A DNA stretch of 35,306 bases from contig JALRLY010000247.1 in NCBI GenBank assembly GCA_023647555.1, positions 5,863 to 41,168 of the forward strand, written 5' to 3'. This document shows positions 9,034-17,167 of this stretch, in pieces. This DNA comes from Pancytospora philotis. Its lineage: Eukaryota; Microsporidia. Position numbers and translations under genes: made by a program. The first letter of the stretch is position 1. The number at the start of each line of letters is the position of its first letter. Under the pieces are notes generated by a model. That model saw only the letters and a program-made list of their open reading frames with translations. It had not been told where the DNA came from and did not search any database.

Positions 9034-9391
9034 ATAATGAAAATCTACTTACTTTTTGTATAGCGCTCGGCCTCTTGTATGCGGACTCTTTATCGCAGTG
9101 GGTGCTCGCCCATTTTACACGTGATTTTGGGTTTGCATCCATAATAGTCCGTTTGCATGCCGAAGCACTTTAATTTAAGTGCAAAAGCAAGCATGGCACG
9201 TAGCTGATCGAATACGTAGTGCGCACAATTTTGCCCACTCAAGTAAAACTAACGCTTGTTCTAAGTTTGACCAGCGAAATAAATGGTACGGTAATAAACG
9301 AAGTATGTAATAGGCTTTATCTGGCCATCGACTCGGCTGCACGCTGCTGCCAGTTGTCTTCACGCGCCCTCTACAGATATTAAGGCGCCTC
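9034..9391. other. Intergenic with one small hairpin
   Basis: AT-rich spacer. A palindrome GCACTT-TAATTT-AAGTGC around 9164-9181 could form a 6-bp hairpin. Nothing else was recognised. Confidence 0.35.
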
Positions 9392-9417
9392 AAAATTTGC
9401 AAATGCGGTGCAAAATT
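9392..9417 (+). promoter_or_regulatory. Double AAAATT(T) box before SLD5
   Basis: AAAATTT at 9392-9398 and AAAATT at 9412-9417 precede the ATG at 9425; the second ends seven bases before it. The doubled box resembles the multiple copies in front of the uS17 gene. Confidence 0.45.
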
Positions 9418-9424
9418 GGCGACC

Positions 9425-9916
9425 ATGGAAAATGCCAGGCTGGAGGAGCTTATAACTGCATACGTCAATGAGAAGTCGGCGAGGCGGCTGCTCCCGTACA
9501 GCAGGGCAGCAGACATCTTCAGTGCGCTGATTAAGAGCTACCGAGCCAATCCCTCCGAGCCCCAGGCGCTCCGGACGCTGCGCGAGGTCGAGGCCGAGCG
9601 CATCAAGTACTTCGTGAAGGAGTACCTGCTGGCGCGCCTCGACAAGCTGCAGCGGAACATATTCCTGGACCGCGGCCTGATGAGCCGCGGCGAGGCCGCA
9701 TTCTACGAGAAGTGGCTGGCGCTCCTCGCGCGCGAGGACGTGCTGACGGAGAAGCGGTCCAAGGAAATCGAGTACGTTGGGTTCTACTGCGTAAACAGTC
9801 TCAACAACGTGATGATAGATGGCGAGGTGATCGAGATCTTCGAGGGCGACTTTTTTGTGGCCAGCATCGACGACATCATGGAGTACGTCAAGCGGGGCGA
9901 CGTCGTGCTGATATAA
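9425..9916 (+). CDS. SLD5: GINS complex subunit Sld5
   Basis: Sld5 is one of the four GINS subunits that join Mcm2-7 and Cdc45 in the replicative CMG helicase. The 163-aa protein shows the Sld5 helical core (LREVEAERIKYFVKEYLLARLDKLQRN), the SRGEAAFYEKWLALL segment, and a small C-terminal beta domain ending DVVLI, the usual very C-terminal docking strand. It is somewhat shorter than yeast Sld5 because the N-terminal region is trimmed. The start is the first ATG after the paired AAAATT boxes. Assignment among GINS paralogues rests on the Sld5-like ERIKYFxKEYL pattern. Confidence 0.8.
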   Translation: MENARLEELITAYVNEKSARRLLPYSRAADIFSALIKSYRANPSEPQALRTLREVEAERIKYFVKEYLLARLDKLQRNIFLDRGLMSRGEAAFYEKWLALLAREDVLTEKRSKEIEYVGFYCVNSLNNVMIDGEVIEIFEGDFFVASIDDIMEYVKRGDVVLI

Positions 9917-10222
9917 AACCCGAGCTTCGGCGGTACACGCTCTACGGCTGCGTACGCGGATGCTGCTATAGAATTGCAGGACTCTGCGATCTCGCTTTTC
10001 GGTGGGTCTGCACAGAGACGAAGCAGCTTTGTCCGAGAGCGAGAAATACAAGTCTCGGGCCAGCCTGGGCAGATAAAAAGGACTGCTCTAAGTCATTTAC
10101 TAAATTTATTATGTAGGCGAGACGCGTGTGTGGCAAATCGCCTCCAGAAAGTAGTTAGGCGCTCCAATTCGGGCGATCACTGATCCAGCCGATCCCGTGG
10201 TGGACGATTAGTTCAGAACCCC
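9917..10222. other. Intergenic, convergent gene ends
   Basis: Spacer between the 3' ends of SLD5 and the first RING gene. TTTATTAT near 10105 would give AATAAA on the minus strand. No gene was recognised. Confidence 0.4.
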
Positions 10223-10975
10223 TCACTTCCTGGTGCCGGTCGTCAGAACCTCGCGGATGGAGTTTCCCTCCATAAAGTCTTTCTTGCACAGCGGGCACAG
10301 CTTTTTGATGTTGATCCACTCGTCGATGCAGGCCGAGTGGAAGAGATGCCCGCACTTCAGCATCTTCACCACGTCCTCGCCCTGGAACTCGTCGCGGCAA
10401 ATGGAGCACTCGTGCGAGGCGCCCGACGCGAACGAGCCCGCGATCTCGCGCGCGGCATAGGTGGTCTCCTTGCAGGAGATGCTGGCGAACAGCTCGATGC
10501 ACACCAGGCTCGCGATGATGAATATCTCTACACACGGCACGAAGATGATGGCGAGCTCGACGGTTTTGCACATCTGCTCGAAATCGTCCGCAGCAACGGA
10601 GTCGATGTGGTGCCCGAGCAGGGAACCAAGGAACAGGCTGAGCACCACGAACTCGGTCAGCAGAAAGTTGAACTCGTTGCGGTACGTCTCCGCGGCGGGC
10701 TCCACGAAGCCGAGGTAGAAAAAGGAGATCACCGGCATGGAGCTTGCGCCGGTGCACATGCGGAGCAGCTTGCAGGCTATGACGATGGCATAGAGCATCA
10801 GGCCCTTGAATGCCCAGTGCTCGTGATAGGCGCGCTGGACATACAGGAAGTGCAGGAACAGCACCAGGCTGAACGCGGCGAAAGTGCCGTACAGCATCCT
10901 GAGGCCGCGGCTCTGGGATATTTTGCTGATGCGCCCTTTGAGTGTCTGGGAGTCCAGGAGGATTTCGCTGAGCAT
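10223..10975 (-). CDS. Membrane RING-H2 protein, divergent member
   Basis: A probable membrane-bound E3 ubiquitin ligase of 250 aa. The N-terminal two thirds contain four or five hydrophobic segments (for example FAAFSLVLFLHFLYV, FLLTEFVVLSLFLGSLL and LAIIFVPCVEIFIIASLVCI). The C-terminus carries a RING-H2 finger: CSIC, then CGHLFHSACIDEW, then CPLC. The layout matches the array that follows, but sequence similarity outside the RING is low and the fixed ATTGG/TATA-like promoter is not seen, so it is a distant relative or an independent ligase. Multi-spanning domain plus RING-H2 is also the layout of Hrd1; I cannot confirm that identity. The first ATG is at 10975. Confidence 0.82.
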   Translation of the reverse strand: MLSEILLDSQTLKGRISKISQSRGLRMLYGTFAAFSLVLFLHFLYVQRAYHEHWAFKGLMLYAIVIACKLLRMCTGASSMPVISFFYLGFVEPAAETYRNEFNFLLTEFVVLSLFLGSLLGHHIDSVAADDFEQMCKTVELAIIFVPCVEIFIIASLVCIELFASISCKETTYAAREIAGSFASGASHECSICRDEFQGEDVVKMLKCGHLFHSACIDEWINIKKLCPLCKKDFMEGNSIREVLTTGTRK

Positions 10976-11188
10976 GCCTTCGGATGAGGGCTCGCAATTC
11001 TGACAATTTGGCTCCTTTAGAATAAGGAGCGGACACGGCCAGAACGAGCCGTGCACTGCGCACGCAGGGGCCGATATGCTGTCCTTTCCAATCGTGCATG
11101 CCTGCGACTCGTTCACCGGGCCACGCACAGAAACTGTACCTATTGCGCACCGGGCGCATGCACGCTGCGGGTTAAGAGGTATCCGTCT

Positions 11189-11201
11189 ATAAACAGTTTA
11201 T
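11189..11201 (-). terminator. 13-bp palindrome with AATAAA, downstream of RING gene A
   Basis: ATAAACAGTTTAT is a perfect 6-1-6 palindrome. Read on the gene strand it gives AATAAACTGTTTAT, containing AATAAA about 55 bases past the stop. Identical copies lie behind three other family members. Confidence 0.5.
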
Positions 11202-11255
11202 TAATAGTAACACGAACCGCCGGGCATCGTCATTGGTTAAATCGACGCGTTGGTA

Positions 11256-12428
11256 TTAGAAGCGTTTTCTACACATAGGGCACGATTTTTGCTCGCAGAA
11301 CCATGCGCAAATACACCCAGTGTGGAAATGGTGGCGGCACGGCAGGAAGGCAACTTTGCCTCCCGGGATGTAGCCTTCGGAGCAGATCATGCACGTGGGG
11401 TTGCCGTCAGATACGTCGTCCTCGGACATGTAAGTAGCGACTGTGCAGTGCTGGAGCAACAGCTGCTCTTTGCGCAGCCGCTCCTGTTCCCGCAGCCTCA
11501 GCCGCTGTTGTAGCTGCTGCTCTCGCTGCTCCCGCCGCTGCTGCTGTTGCCGCTGCTCCTGTAGTCGCTGCTGCTCCTGCTCCTCCTGCGGCAGCTGCCG
11601 CCACAGCTGCCGCCGCTGCTGCTTTTGTAACAGCCGCTGCTGCCGCTGGTGCTCCTGCTCCCGGTGCCACTGCCGCTGCTCCTCCGGTGAGAGCTGGTGC
11701 CACTGGCGCCGCTGCTGGTAGCGCAGCCGCTCCTGCTCCCCCTGCTGCCAGCGCCGCTCCCACTCCTGCTCTCCCAGCAGCTGCCGCCGCCACCGTCCCA
11801 GATGCCACCGCCGCTGCAGCTCCTGCTGCTGGCGCTGCCAGCGCCGCTCCTGCTGTTGCTGCTGCATTAGTTCCCGCTGCCTCTCCGGCGGCAGCTGTTG
11901 CCAGATCCGCGGCAGCGACAGCTGCTCGGAGATGCGAGACCGCGACTCCACTAGCAGCGAAATAGTACACTCGATCGCCAGCGTCGCGATGAACGAGAAG
12001 AAGCCGAAGTGGACACAGTAAAGACTCGTGTTGTACAAAACTGTGCTCGTGTCCTCGCGCGTGTCGCACTGCTTGACCCAGTGTAAACCGACGATGCACC
12101 ACACGAGCATCATCGCTTTGATGTAGAAGTACAACTGAGCAATGCCCTCTTTCTCCTTATAATCCTGGATGCGATGGATCTGGAAGAACATGCGGGTCTT
12201 GAGGTATAACGAAATGGTTAGGGCGACATTGAGTACACAGTAAACGCCCAGAAATATCTTAAACGGCACCTTGACATTCGCATGGCGCTGCGTTTCGTGG
12301 ATGACACTGATGATAAGCACCTCCAGCGCGTTGAATACAAGCCTCAGAACAATCTGAGAGCGGACGCACGAGAGCGGGCTGATGCGGCTGCAAAAACTCT
12401 GGGTGCTCTGTGCTGGTCCGCCATCCAT
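11256..12428 (-). CDS. RING-H2 membrane protein A with Q/R/W-rich insert
   Basis: First of four tandem long-form members (390 aa). After a short N-terminus beginning MDGG it has four hydrophobic segments, then about 165 residues very rich in Gln, Arg, Glu and Trp, then SEDD and a RING-H2 finger (CMIC, CRHHFHTGC, CPMC). By analogy with membrane RING ligases, the insert and RING should face the cytosol and recruit an E2; substrates are unknown. The insert contains three copies of a W-x2-L-(P/S)-(P/Q)-E motif (IWQQLPPERQ, QWHQLSPEEQ, LWRQLPQEEQ). The ATG at 12428 is chosen over 12449 because M(D/N)GG is shared by members A-D and because a TATA-like GTTAAA lies 26 bases upstream. The C-terminus stops at CRKRF, shorter than in B-D. 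Confidence 0.85.
   Translation of the reverse strand: MDGGPAQSTQSFCSRISPLSCVRSQIVLRLVFNALEVLIISVIHETQRHANVKVPFKIFLGVYCVLNVALTISLYLKTRMFFQIHRIQDYKEKEGIAQLYFYIKAMMLVWCIVGLHWVKQCDTREDTSTVLYNTSLYCVHFGFFSFIATLAIECTISLLVESRSRISEQLSLPRIWQQLPPERQRELMQQQQQERRWQRQQQELQRRWHLGRWRRQLLGEQEWERRWQQGEQERLRYQQRRQWHQLSPEEQRQWHREQEHQRQQRLLQKQQRRQLWRQLPQEEQEQQRLQEQRQQQQRREQREQQLQQRLRLREQERLRKEQLLLQHCTVATYMSEDDVSDGNPTCMICSEGYIPGGKVAFLPCRHHFHTGCICAWFCEQKSCPMCRKRF
11445..11939 (-). repeat. Coding low-complexity insert of RING gene A
   Basis: Imperfect triplet-like DNA, mostly CTG/CCG/CTC on the plus strand, encodes the Gln/Arg/Glu/Trp-rich insert (about 165 residues). It is not a pure microsatellite: the W-x2-LPxE module recurs at irregular spacing, and reading-frame integrity is kept throughout. 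Confidence 0.7.
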
Positions 12429-12453
12429 TTTGCAGGGCTGCTGCGGCATTTAA

Positions 12454-12508
12454 CGAAAATCATGTGGACCAATTGAAATCTAAGCATTCAGTGACTAAAT
12501 TAAAGGAG
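12454..12508 (-). promoter_or_regulatory. Family promoter of RING gene A
   Basis: On the gene strand, AATTGG lies with its near edge 41 bases before the ATG (plus-strand CCAAT at 12469-12473), GTTAAA lies at -26, and CTCCTTTAATTT lies further out (12497-12508). The second ATTGG present 18-19 bases further upstream in other members is degenerate here. Confidence 0.55.
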
Positions 12509-12702
12509 ACGGCGCCAAGATCTACAGAGGAGCACTGCTGAAAATAGCTACATGGTCAGCCGTCTTGACAGCACGGACCGATCCCCGTCAGCGGGTAGAA
12601 GTTTCCGCTCGAGCGGAAAAAGAGCACCAGGAAAGAGGCGTGCTCATCGCGCGTTGTAAGCCTTTAAATAGCGGGGTTCTCCTATCACGTGACTACATTT
12701 CT
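12509..12702. other. Spacer with sequence repeated before gene C
   Basis: The stretch from about 12630 to 12702 (AAAGAGGCGTGCTCATCG, CGCGTTGTAAGC, CTCCTATCACGTG) recurs almost unchanged at about 14205-14285. It marks the edge of a segmental duplication. No gene was recognised. Confidence 0.5.
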
Positions 12703-12715
12703 ATAAACAGTTTAT
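12703..12715 (-). terminator. 13-bp palindrome with AATAAA, downstream of RING gene B
   Basis: ATAAACAGTTTAT, identical to the copies behind members A, C and E, 44 bases past the stop of gene B. It provides AATAAA on the gene strand. Confidence 0.5.
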
Positions 12716-12758
12716 TATTATAGTGGCATAGGCCGTCAAATTATACCCTTGTCTGAAT

Positions 12759-13934
12759 CTATGGGCTGGTATCCAGAACAATACGTTTTCTGCACAGCGG
12801 GCACGATTTTTGTACACGGAGCCACATGCAGATGCATCCAGCATGGAAATTGTGGTGGCACGGGAGTAAGGCGATTTCATCTCCTGGAATGTAGCCATCG
12901 GAGCAAATGCTGCACATGCAGTTACCATTAAAGATATCGTCCTCGGACAAGTAGGAGACGGTTGTAAATTGCTGGAGCCACCGCCGCTCCTCCTGGTGCT
13001 GCTCTTCCCGCTGCTGTTGCCGCAGTCGCTGCCTCTGCTGCAACTGTAACTGCCGCTGTTCTAGCCGCTGCCGCAGTTGCTCCTGTTCTAGTTGTCGCTG
13101 CCGCTCCTGCTCCTCCTGCGGCAACATCCGCCACAGCTGCCGCCGCTGCTGTTGTTGCAGCTGCCTATGCAGCCGCCTTTGCTCCTGCTCCCGGTGCTGC
13201 TGACGCTGCTCCCCCGGTGAAAGCTGGTGCCATTGTTGTTGCCGCTGGTAACGTTGCCGCCCCTGCTCCGCCTGCCGCTGCCGCCGCCCCCATTCCTGCT
13301 CTCCCAGCCGCCTCCTCCGCCAGTCTATTTGATGCTGGCGCCACGCTAGTTCCTGCTCTCGCTGCCGCTGCTCCCATTCTCGCCGCCGCTGCAGTTCCTG
13401 CCGTATCTGCCGCTCTTGCCTCCACCGCCGGAAACCAGCGATCCAGTACTGCACTAGCAACACCAGCACTACCATGGCGCCGATAATCGGTAGTGCGCAG
13501 AAAGAGAATAGCTCAAACATGATACAGTATACGCTTGTGTAGTACAGAAGCGAGCTTGCCTCCTTACGCGCGCCGTGCTTCTCGGCCCAATGGTAACCGA
13601 CCATGCACCATACAAGCATCACTACATCGAGGGTCCGGTATTTAATCGACACGTCGTCCTCATCACAATCCTTGATGCAATGAATCTGGAAGAATATGCG
13701 GCTCCTGAGGTAGAGTGAAATAGTCTGGGCAATATTTAGCACGCAGTACACAGCCAGAAAAAGTTTGTACGGCGCATCGAGCTTCACATGGCGCTGTGCT
13801 TCGAGGACGGCACCGGCACTCACCGCTACCAGCACGTTGGCTATGAGCTTCAGTACTATCAGGGCGCGAATGCAAGCGAGCGCATTGATGCGGCCGAGGA
13901 ATCCCCGGGAGCTCTGTGCTGATCCTCCATCCAT
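12759..13934 (-). CDS. RING-H2 membrane protein B with Q/R/W-rich insert
   Basis: Long-form member, 391 aa, closest to gene C: the membrane domain and the RING with its tail RKRIVLD are almost the same in both. Hydrophobic segments include ALIVLKLIANVLVAVSAGAV, LFLAVYCVLNIAQTISLYL, VVMLVWCMVGYHW and a long fourth one (LFSFCALPIIGAMVVLVLLV). The insert covers residues 169-321 and has two clear W-x2-LxPxE modules (QWHQLSPGEQ, LWRMLPQEEQ), fewer than in C. RING-H2: CSIC, CHHNFHAGC, CPLC. The ATG at 13934 begins MDGG and has ATTGG at -41 and ATTGAA at -27. An upstream in-frame extension to 14021 would run through the promoter. Confidence 0.85.
   Translation of the reverse strand: MDGGSAQSSRGFLGRINALACIRALIVLKLIANVLVAVSAGAVLEAQRHVKLDAPYKLFLAVYCVLNIAQTISLYLRSRIFFQIHCIKDCDEDDVSIKYRTLDVVMLVWCMVGYHWAEKHGARKEASSLLYYTSVYCIMFELFSFCALPIIGAMVVLVLLVQYWIAGFRRWRQERQIRQELQRRREWEQRQREQELAWRQHQIDWRRRRLGEQEWGRRQRQAEQGRQRYQRQQQWHQLSPGEQRQQHREQEQRRLHRQLQQQQRRQLWRMLPQEEQERQRQLEQEQLRQRLEQRQLQLQQRQRLRQQQREEQHQEERRWLQQFTTVSYLSEDDIFNGNCMCSICSDGYIPGDEIALLPCHHNFHAGCICMWLRVQKSCPLCRKRIVLDTSP
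12972..13430 (-). repeat. Coding low-complexity insert of RING gene B
   Basis: About 153 residues of Gln/Arg/Glu with periodic Trp, encoded by imperfect CTG/CCG-type triplets. It is shorter than the insert of its near-duplicate C by about 60 residues, although the flanking domains are almost identical. Confidence 0.7.
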
Positions 13935-13954
13935 CCTGCTGGGCTGGGCGCAGC

Positions 13955-14013
13955 GTTCAATGGAAATGCCGTGGCCAATTGGACTCAGCCATCCAATGAC
14001 CATATTAAAGGGG
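13955..14013 (-). promoter_or_regulatory. Family promoter of RING gene B, paired ATTGG
   Basis: Plus-strand CCAAT at 13975-13979 and 13993-13997 (18 bases apart) reads as paired ATTGG upstream of the gene. A TATA-like ATTGAA lies at -27, and CCCCTTTAATAT lies beyond (around 14002-14013). Confidence 0.6.
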
Positions 14014-14285
14014 CGGCGCAATAGATCTGCTTGCGGAAATCACCAAGAATGGCTATGATGCGTATATCGCCGGATACCTGGCACGTAAACAGCCGTGGCT
14101 ACATGCTCTCCGCGGCAAGGTGATCGACCGTTTGGCGCAGCACCGACAGTGCAGGCACATCTCCATCCCGCGAGCTGCAGCTTTCGTCTCTAAGCAAAAA
14201 TGGGGCACCGGTAAAAGAGGCGTGCTCATCGGCGCGTTGTAAGCTTTTGCATGGTGAATCTCTCCTATCACGTGGCTACAGCTCT
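14014..14285. other. Spacer, part of the B/C duplication
   Basis: About 14014-14110 matches the region upstream of gene C (AGATCTGCTTGCGGA; ATACCTGGCACGTAAACAGCCGTGG against ATGCCTGGCACGTAAACAGCCGTGG). About 14205-14285 matches the region behind gene B. A small minus-strand ORF here has no support. Confidence 0.5.
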
Positions 14286-14298
14286 ATAAACAGTTTAT
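14286..14298 (-). terminator. 13-bp palindrome with AATAAA, downstream of RING gene C
   Basis: ATAAACAGTTTAT 41 bases past the stop of gene C, inside a longer stretch shared with the 3' flank of gene B. Confidence 0.5.
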
Positions 14299-14338
14299 TA
14301 TAGTGGCATGGGCCGTCAAATTATACCCTTGTCTGAAT

Positions 14339-15694
14339 CTATGGGCTGGCATCCAGAACGATACGTTTTCTGCACAGCGGGCACGATTTCTGTACACGAA
14401 GCCACATGCAGATGCATCCAGTGTGGAAATTGTGGTTGCACGGGAGTAAGACGACTCCTTCCCCTGGAATGTAGCCATCGGAGCAGATGCTGCACATGCA
14501 GCTACCGTCAGGGATGTCGTCCTCGGACAGATAGGTAATGACTGTTAGATGCTGGAGCCACCACTGCTCCTGCCGCTGTCGCATCTCCCGCTGTTGCTGT
14601 TCCCATAGCTCCTGCCGCTGCTGCTGTCGTATTAGCTGCCTCTGCTGCCGCCGCTGATTCTGCTGTTGCTGTCTTTGCTCCTGCTGTTGCAACACCTGCT
14701 GCCGTCGCTGCTGCTCCTGCTCCTCCTGCGGCAAGTGTCGCCACAGCAACTCTCGTTGGCGCTGCTGCAGCATTTCCTGCTGCCGCTGGCGCTCCTGCTC
14801 CCGGTGCCACTGGCGCAGCCCCTCCGGCGATAGCTGGCGCCACTGCTGCCGTCGCTGATTCCGCTGCCGTTGCCGTTCCCCTTGCTGCCACCGCCGCTCC
14901 CACTGCTCCCGCCACAGCAGTTGTCGCTGGTGTTGCTGTAGCAGCCGCTGTTGATGTTTTTGATCCCGCTGCTCGCGCTGCAGCTCTTGTTGCAGCTGCT
15001 CCTGGCGTCGCTGCAGCTCTCGCTCTTCCTGGGGTAAATGCCGCCACAGCAGCCGCCGCTGCTGCTTTTGCAACTCCAGTTGCTCCCGTTTATGCTGTTC
15101 CTGCCTCTGTTCCTGCTCCCGCTGCCGCTGCTCGCACTCCCGCTGCCGCTGCAGCGCATGCCGTATCTGCCGCTCTTGCAACCACCGCCGGAAATCAGAG
15201 ATCCAATACTGCACTAGCCAGAATAACAGTACCATGGCAGCGATAACCGGCAGCGCACAAAACGAGAATAGCTCAAACATGATACAGTATATGCTTGTGT
15301 AGTACAGGAGCGAGCTTCTTTCCTTACACTTGCCGTCATCCCCGGCCCATTGGTAACCTATTACACACCATAATATCATCACCACATCGAGGGCCCGGTA
15401 TTTCATCGATACGTCTTTCTCATGATAATCCTTGATGCAATGTATCTGGAAGAATATGCGGTTTCTAAAGTAGAGCGAAATAGTCTCTGCGATATTTAGC
15501 ACACAGTACACAGCCAGAAAAAGTTTGTACGGCGCATTGAGCTTCACATGGCGCTGTGCTTCGAGGACGGCGCCGGCGCTCACCGCTACCAGCACGTTGG
15601 CTATGAGCTTCAGCACTATCAGGGCGCGGATGCACGCGAGCAGATTGATGCGGCCGAGAAAGCCCCGGGAGCTCTGTGCTGATCCCCCATTCAT
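14339..15694 (-). CDS. RING-H2 membrane protein C, longest insert
   Basis: The longest member, 451 aa. Its four hydrophobic segments and RING (CSIC, CNHNFHTGC, CPLC, then RKRIVLDASP) are close to gene B. The insert spans residues 169-381 (about 213 aa). It contains three W-R-x-L-(P/S)-x-E modules (LLWRHLPQEER, QWRQLSPEGL, LLWRHLPQEEQ) plus a fourth partial one (LLWREQWERRW), consistent with internal duplication. The insert should form long charged helices, probably coiled coil, between membrane and RING. The ATG at 15694 (MNGG) has ATTGG at -41 and a weak TATA-like ACTGAA at -27. The open frame continues to 15853, but that part overlaps the promoter and has no counterpart in other members. 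Confidence 0.85.
   Translation of the reverse strand: MNGGSAQSSRGFLGRINLLACIRALIVLKLIANVLVAVSAGAVLEAQRHVKLNAPYKLFLAVYCVLNIAETISLYFRNRIFFQIHCIKDYHEKDVSMKYRALDVVMILWCVIGYQWAGDDGKCKERSSLLYYTSIYCIMFELFSFCALPVIAAMVLLFWLVQYWISDFRRWLQERQIRHALQRQRECEQRQREQEQRQEQHKREQLELQKQQRRLLWRHLPQEERELQRRQEQLQQELQREQRDQKHQQRLLQQHQRQLLWREQWERRWQQGERQRQRNQRRQQWRQLSPEGLRQWHREQERQRQQEMLQQRQRELLWRHLPQEEQEQQRRQQVLQQQEQRQQQQNQRRQQRQLIRQQQRQELWEQQQREMRQRQEQWWLQHLTVITYLSEDDIPDGSCMCSICSDGYIPGEGVVLLPCNHNFHTGCICMWLRVQKSCPLCRKRIVLDASP
14552..15190 (-). repeat. Coding low-complexity insert of RING gene C
   Basis: About 213 codons of Gln/Arg/Glu/Trp-rich sequence, including two near-identical LLWRHLPQEE units at roughly 15023-15055 and 14723-14755. 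Frame is preserved across the whole stretch. Confidence 0.7.
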
Positions 15695-15714
15695 TCTGCT
15701 GGGCTGGGCGCAGC

Positions 15715-15774
15715 GTTCAGTGGAAATGTCGTGTCCAATTAGAACGCATGCACCCAATGACCAAATTAAAGGAG
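15715..15774 (-). promoter_or_regulatory. Family promoter of RING gene C, paired ATTGG
   Basis: Plus-strand CCAAT at 15735-15739 and 15754-15758 (19 bases apart), near edge 41 bases from the ATG. ACTGAA lies at -27, and CTCCTTTAATTT at 15763-15774. Confidence 0.6.
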
Positions 15775-16010
15775 GCGGCGCTATAGATCTGCTTGCGGAT
15801 ATCGCCAGATGCCTGGCACGTAAACAGCCGTGGCCATGTGCGGCTTTTTCCATGCCTAAGCGTGGGAAAATATCAAGGAGTAAGACTTATCCACCGGCAC
15901 CCGCGTTGTTAAACTGTAATCTGCAAGTCTTCTTTCCTGTCCTGCGCGCCCATTTCTATGAACAATTTATTAATGGCGGCACGGCCGCCGAACTGCATCC
16001 TCGTTTGAAA
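15775..16010. other. Spacer between RING genes C and D
   Basis: The part next to gene C repeats the gene B upstream flank (AGATCTGCTTGCGGA, CCTGGCACGTAAACAGCCGTGG). Near 15956-15970 a degenerate copy of the downstream palindrome (ATGAACAATTTAT) precedes the end of gene D and supplies AATAAA on its strand. Confidence 0.45.
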
Positions 16011-17147
16011 CTACGTGTCGGTATCTAGAACAATACGTTTTCTGCACAGAGGGCACGATATCTTCACATGGAGCCACACCCTGACGCATCCGGCGTGGAA
16101 ATGATGATGGCACGGGAGGAAGGCGACTTCATCCCCCGGGGTGTAGTCATCGAAACAAATCATACACGCGTGGTAACCGCCGGGGACGTCGTCTTCGGTT
16201 AAGTAGGTAATGATCGTAAGCTGCTGGAGCAACTGCTGCACCTGCTGCTGCCGCTCCAGCTCACACCGCTGTTGCTGGTCCAGCTGCTCCCTTTGCCGCT
16301 GTCGCTCTTGCTCCTCCTGCGGCAACTGCTGCCACAGCCGCCGCCGCTGCTGCCTTTGCAACTCCCGCTGCTGCCGCTGGCGCTCCTGCTCCCGGTGTAA
16401 CTGCTGCTGCTCTTCTGGTGGCAGCCGGTGCCACTGCTGCCGTCGCCGGCGCCGTTCCCGCTCCTGCTCACCCTGCAGCTGTCTCCTCCCCCATTCTTGC
16501 TCTCCCAGCCGCTGCCGTCGTTCTAGTCGCTGCCGCTGCCGCCACTCTAGTTCCCGCTGCTGCTGCCGCCGTTCCAACTCCAGCAGCTGTGACCTCGGCG
16601 ACGTCTCTAGCCACGCCTGGGCCTGTCGCTCGCGCTGCGGGCACCCGGAGACCAGAAATTGCCACAGCACCGGCAGCAGTATGATGGTGCTGATCGCCAC
16701 CGGTGCGATGAACGAGGAGGCCCCGGATATAATACAGTATAGGCACGTGTAGTACAAAAGTGGATTCGTGTCTTTGCACCTACCGCGTTCCTCGACCCAA
16801 ATGAAGCCGAGCAAGTACAGGAGGAGCGACCCCGTCTCAAGCCAGAAATTAATTCTCCGCACGTTACTGCCCTCTTCGTAGTGCTCGATGTAAGAGATCT
16901 CGGAGAATTTGCGCCTCTTAAGGTAGAGCATCATGGTCTGGGCGATAGTCAGCATACAGTACATGCGAAGAAAAACGGCCAGAGGTCTCTCGGCCTTTAC
17001 ATAGCCCTGTGCTCCGTGGATGGCGCCGATGCTTACCAACATCAGCACGTTGAATATTAACTTGAACATTATTAGGGTGCGGGCGCACGATAGTGCGTCG
17101 ATGCGGTGGAAAAAGCTCTGGCTGTTGTGCGCCAGCCCTCCATTCAT
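16011..17147 (-). CDS. RING-H2 membrane protein D with Q/R/W-rich insert
   Basis: Long-form member of 378 aa and the most divergent of A-D in the membrane part (LIMFKLIFNVLMLVSIGAIH, VFLRMYCMLTIAQTMMLYL, LLLYLLGFIWV, SSFIAPVAISTIILLPVLW). The insert covers residues 171-309 and has two W-x2-LPxEE modules (QWHRLPPEEQ, LWQQLPQEEQ). The acidic linker reads TEDD rather than SEDD, and the RING-H2 is CMICFDDYTPG, CHHHFHAGC, CPLC. The segment NPLLYYT before the fourth hydrophobic stretch is shared with the short members E and G, so D bridges the two subfamilies. The ATG at 17147 begins MNGG and has ATTGG at -43. Confidence 0.85.
   Translation of the reverse strand: MNGGLAHNSQSFFHRIDALSCARTLIMFKLIFNVLMLVSIGAIHGAQGYVKAERPLAVFLRMYCMLTIAQTMMLYLKRRKFSEISYIEHYEEGSNVRRINFWLETGSLLLYLLGFIWVEERGRCKDTNPLLYYTCLYCIISGASSFIAPVAISTIILLPVLWQFLVSGCPQRERQAQAWLETSPRSQLLELERRQQQRELEWRQRQRLERRQRLGEQEWGRRQLQGEQERERRRRRQQWHRLPPEEQQQLHREQERQRQQRELQRQQRRRLWQQLPQEEQERQRQREQLDQQQRCELERQQQVQQLLQQLTIITYLTEDDVPGGYHACMICFDDYTPGDEVAFLPCHHHFHAGCVRVWLHVKISCPLCRKRIVLDTDT
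16221..16637 (-). repeat. Coding low-complexity insert of RING gene D
   Basis: About 139 codons, Gln/Arg/Glu-rich with spaced Trp, the shortest of the four inserts. The order of the two LPxEE modules and the HREQERQRQQRELQ segment between them match genes A and C. Confidence 0.7.
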
Positions 17148-17167
17148 TCTGTCGGGCTGCGCGCGGC

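Noticed and set aside
8534..9037. 167-codon frame overlapping the small basic gene
   Set aside because: It begins upstream of the CCAAT/TATA promoter and its product is Ser/Arg-rich low complexity, typical of a shadow frame.
11445..16637. CTG/CCG-rich DNA as non-coding microsatellite
   Set aside because: One minus-strand frame stays open through four genes and links conserved membrane and RING domains, so it is coding.
11443..16752. Plus-strand Cys/Ser/Ala-rich ORFs opposite the RING inserts
   Set aside because: They are shadows of the triplet-like DNA encoding Gln/Arg on the minus strand; several frames are open at once.
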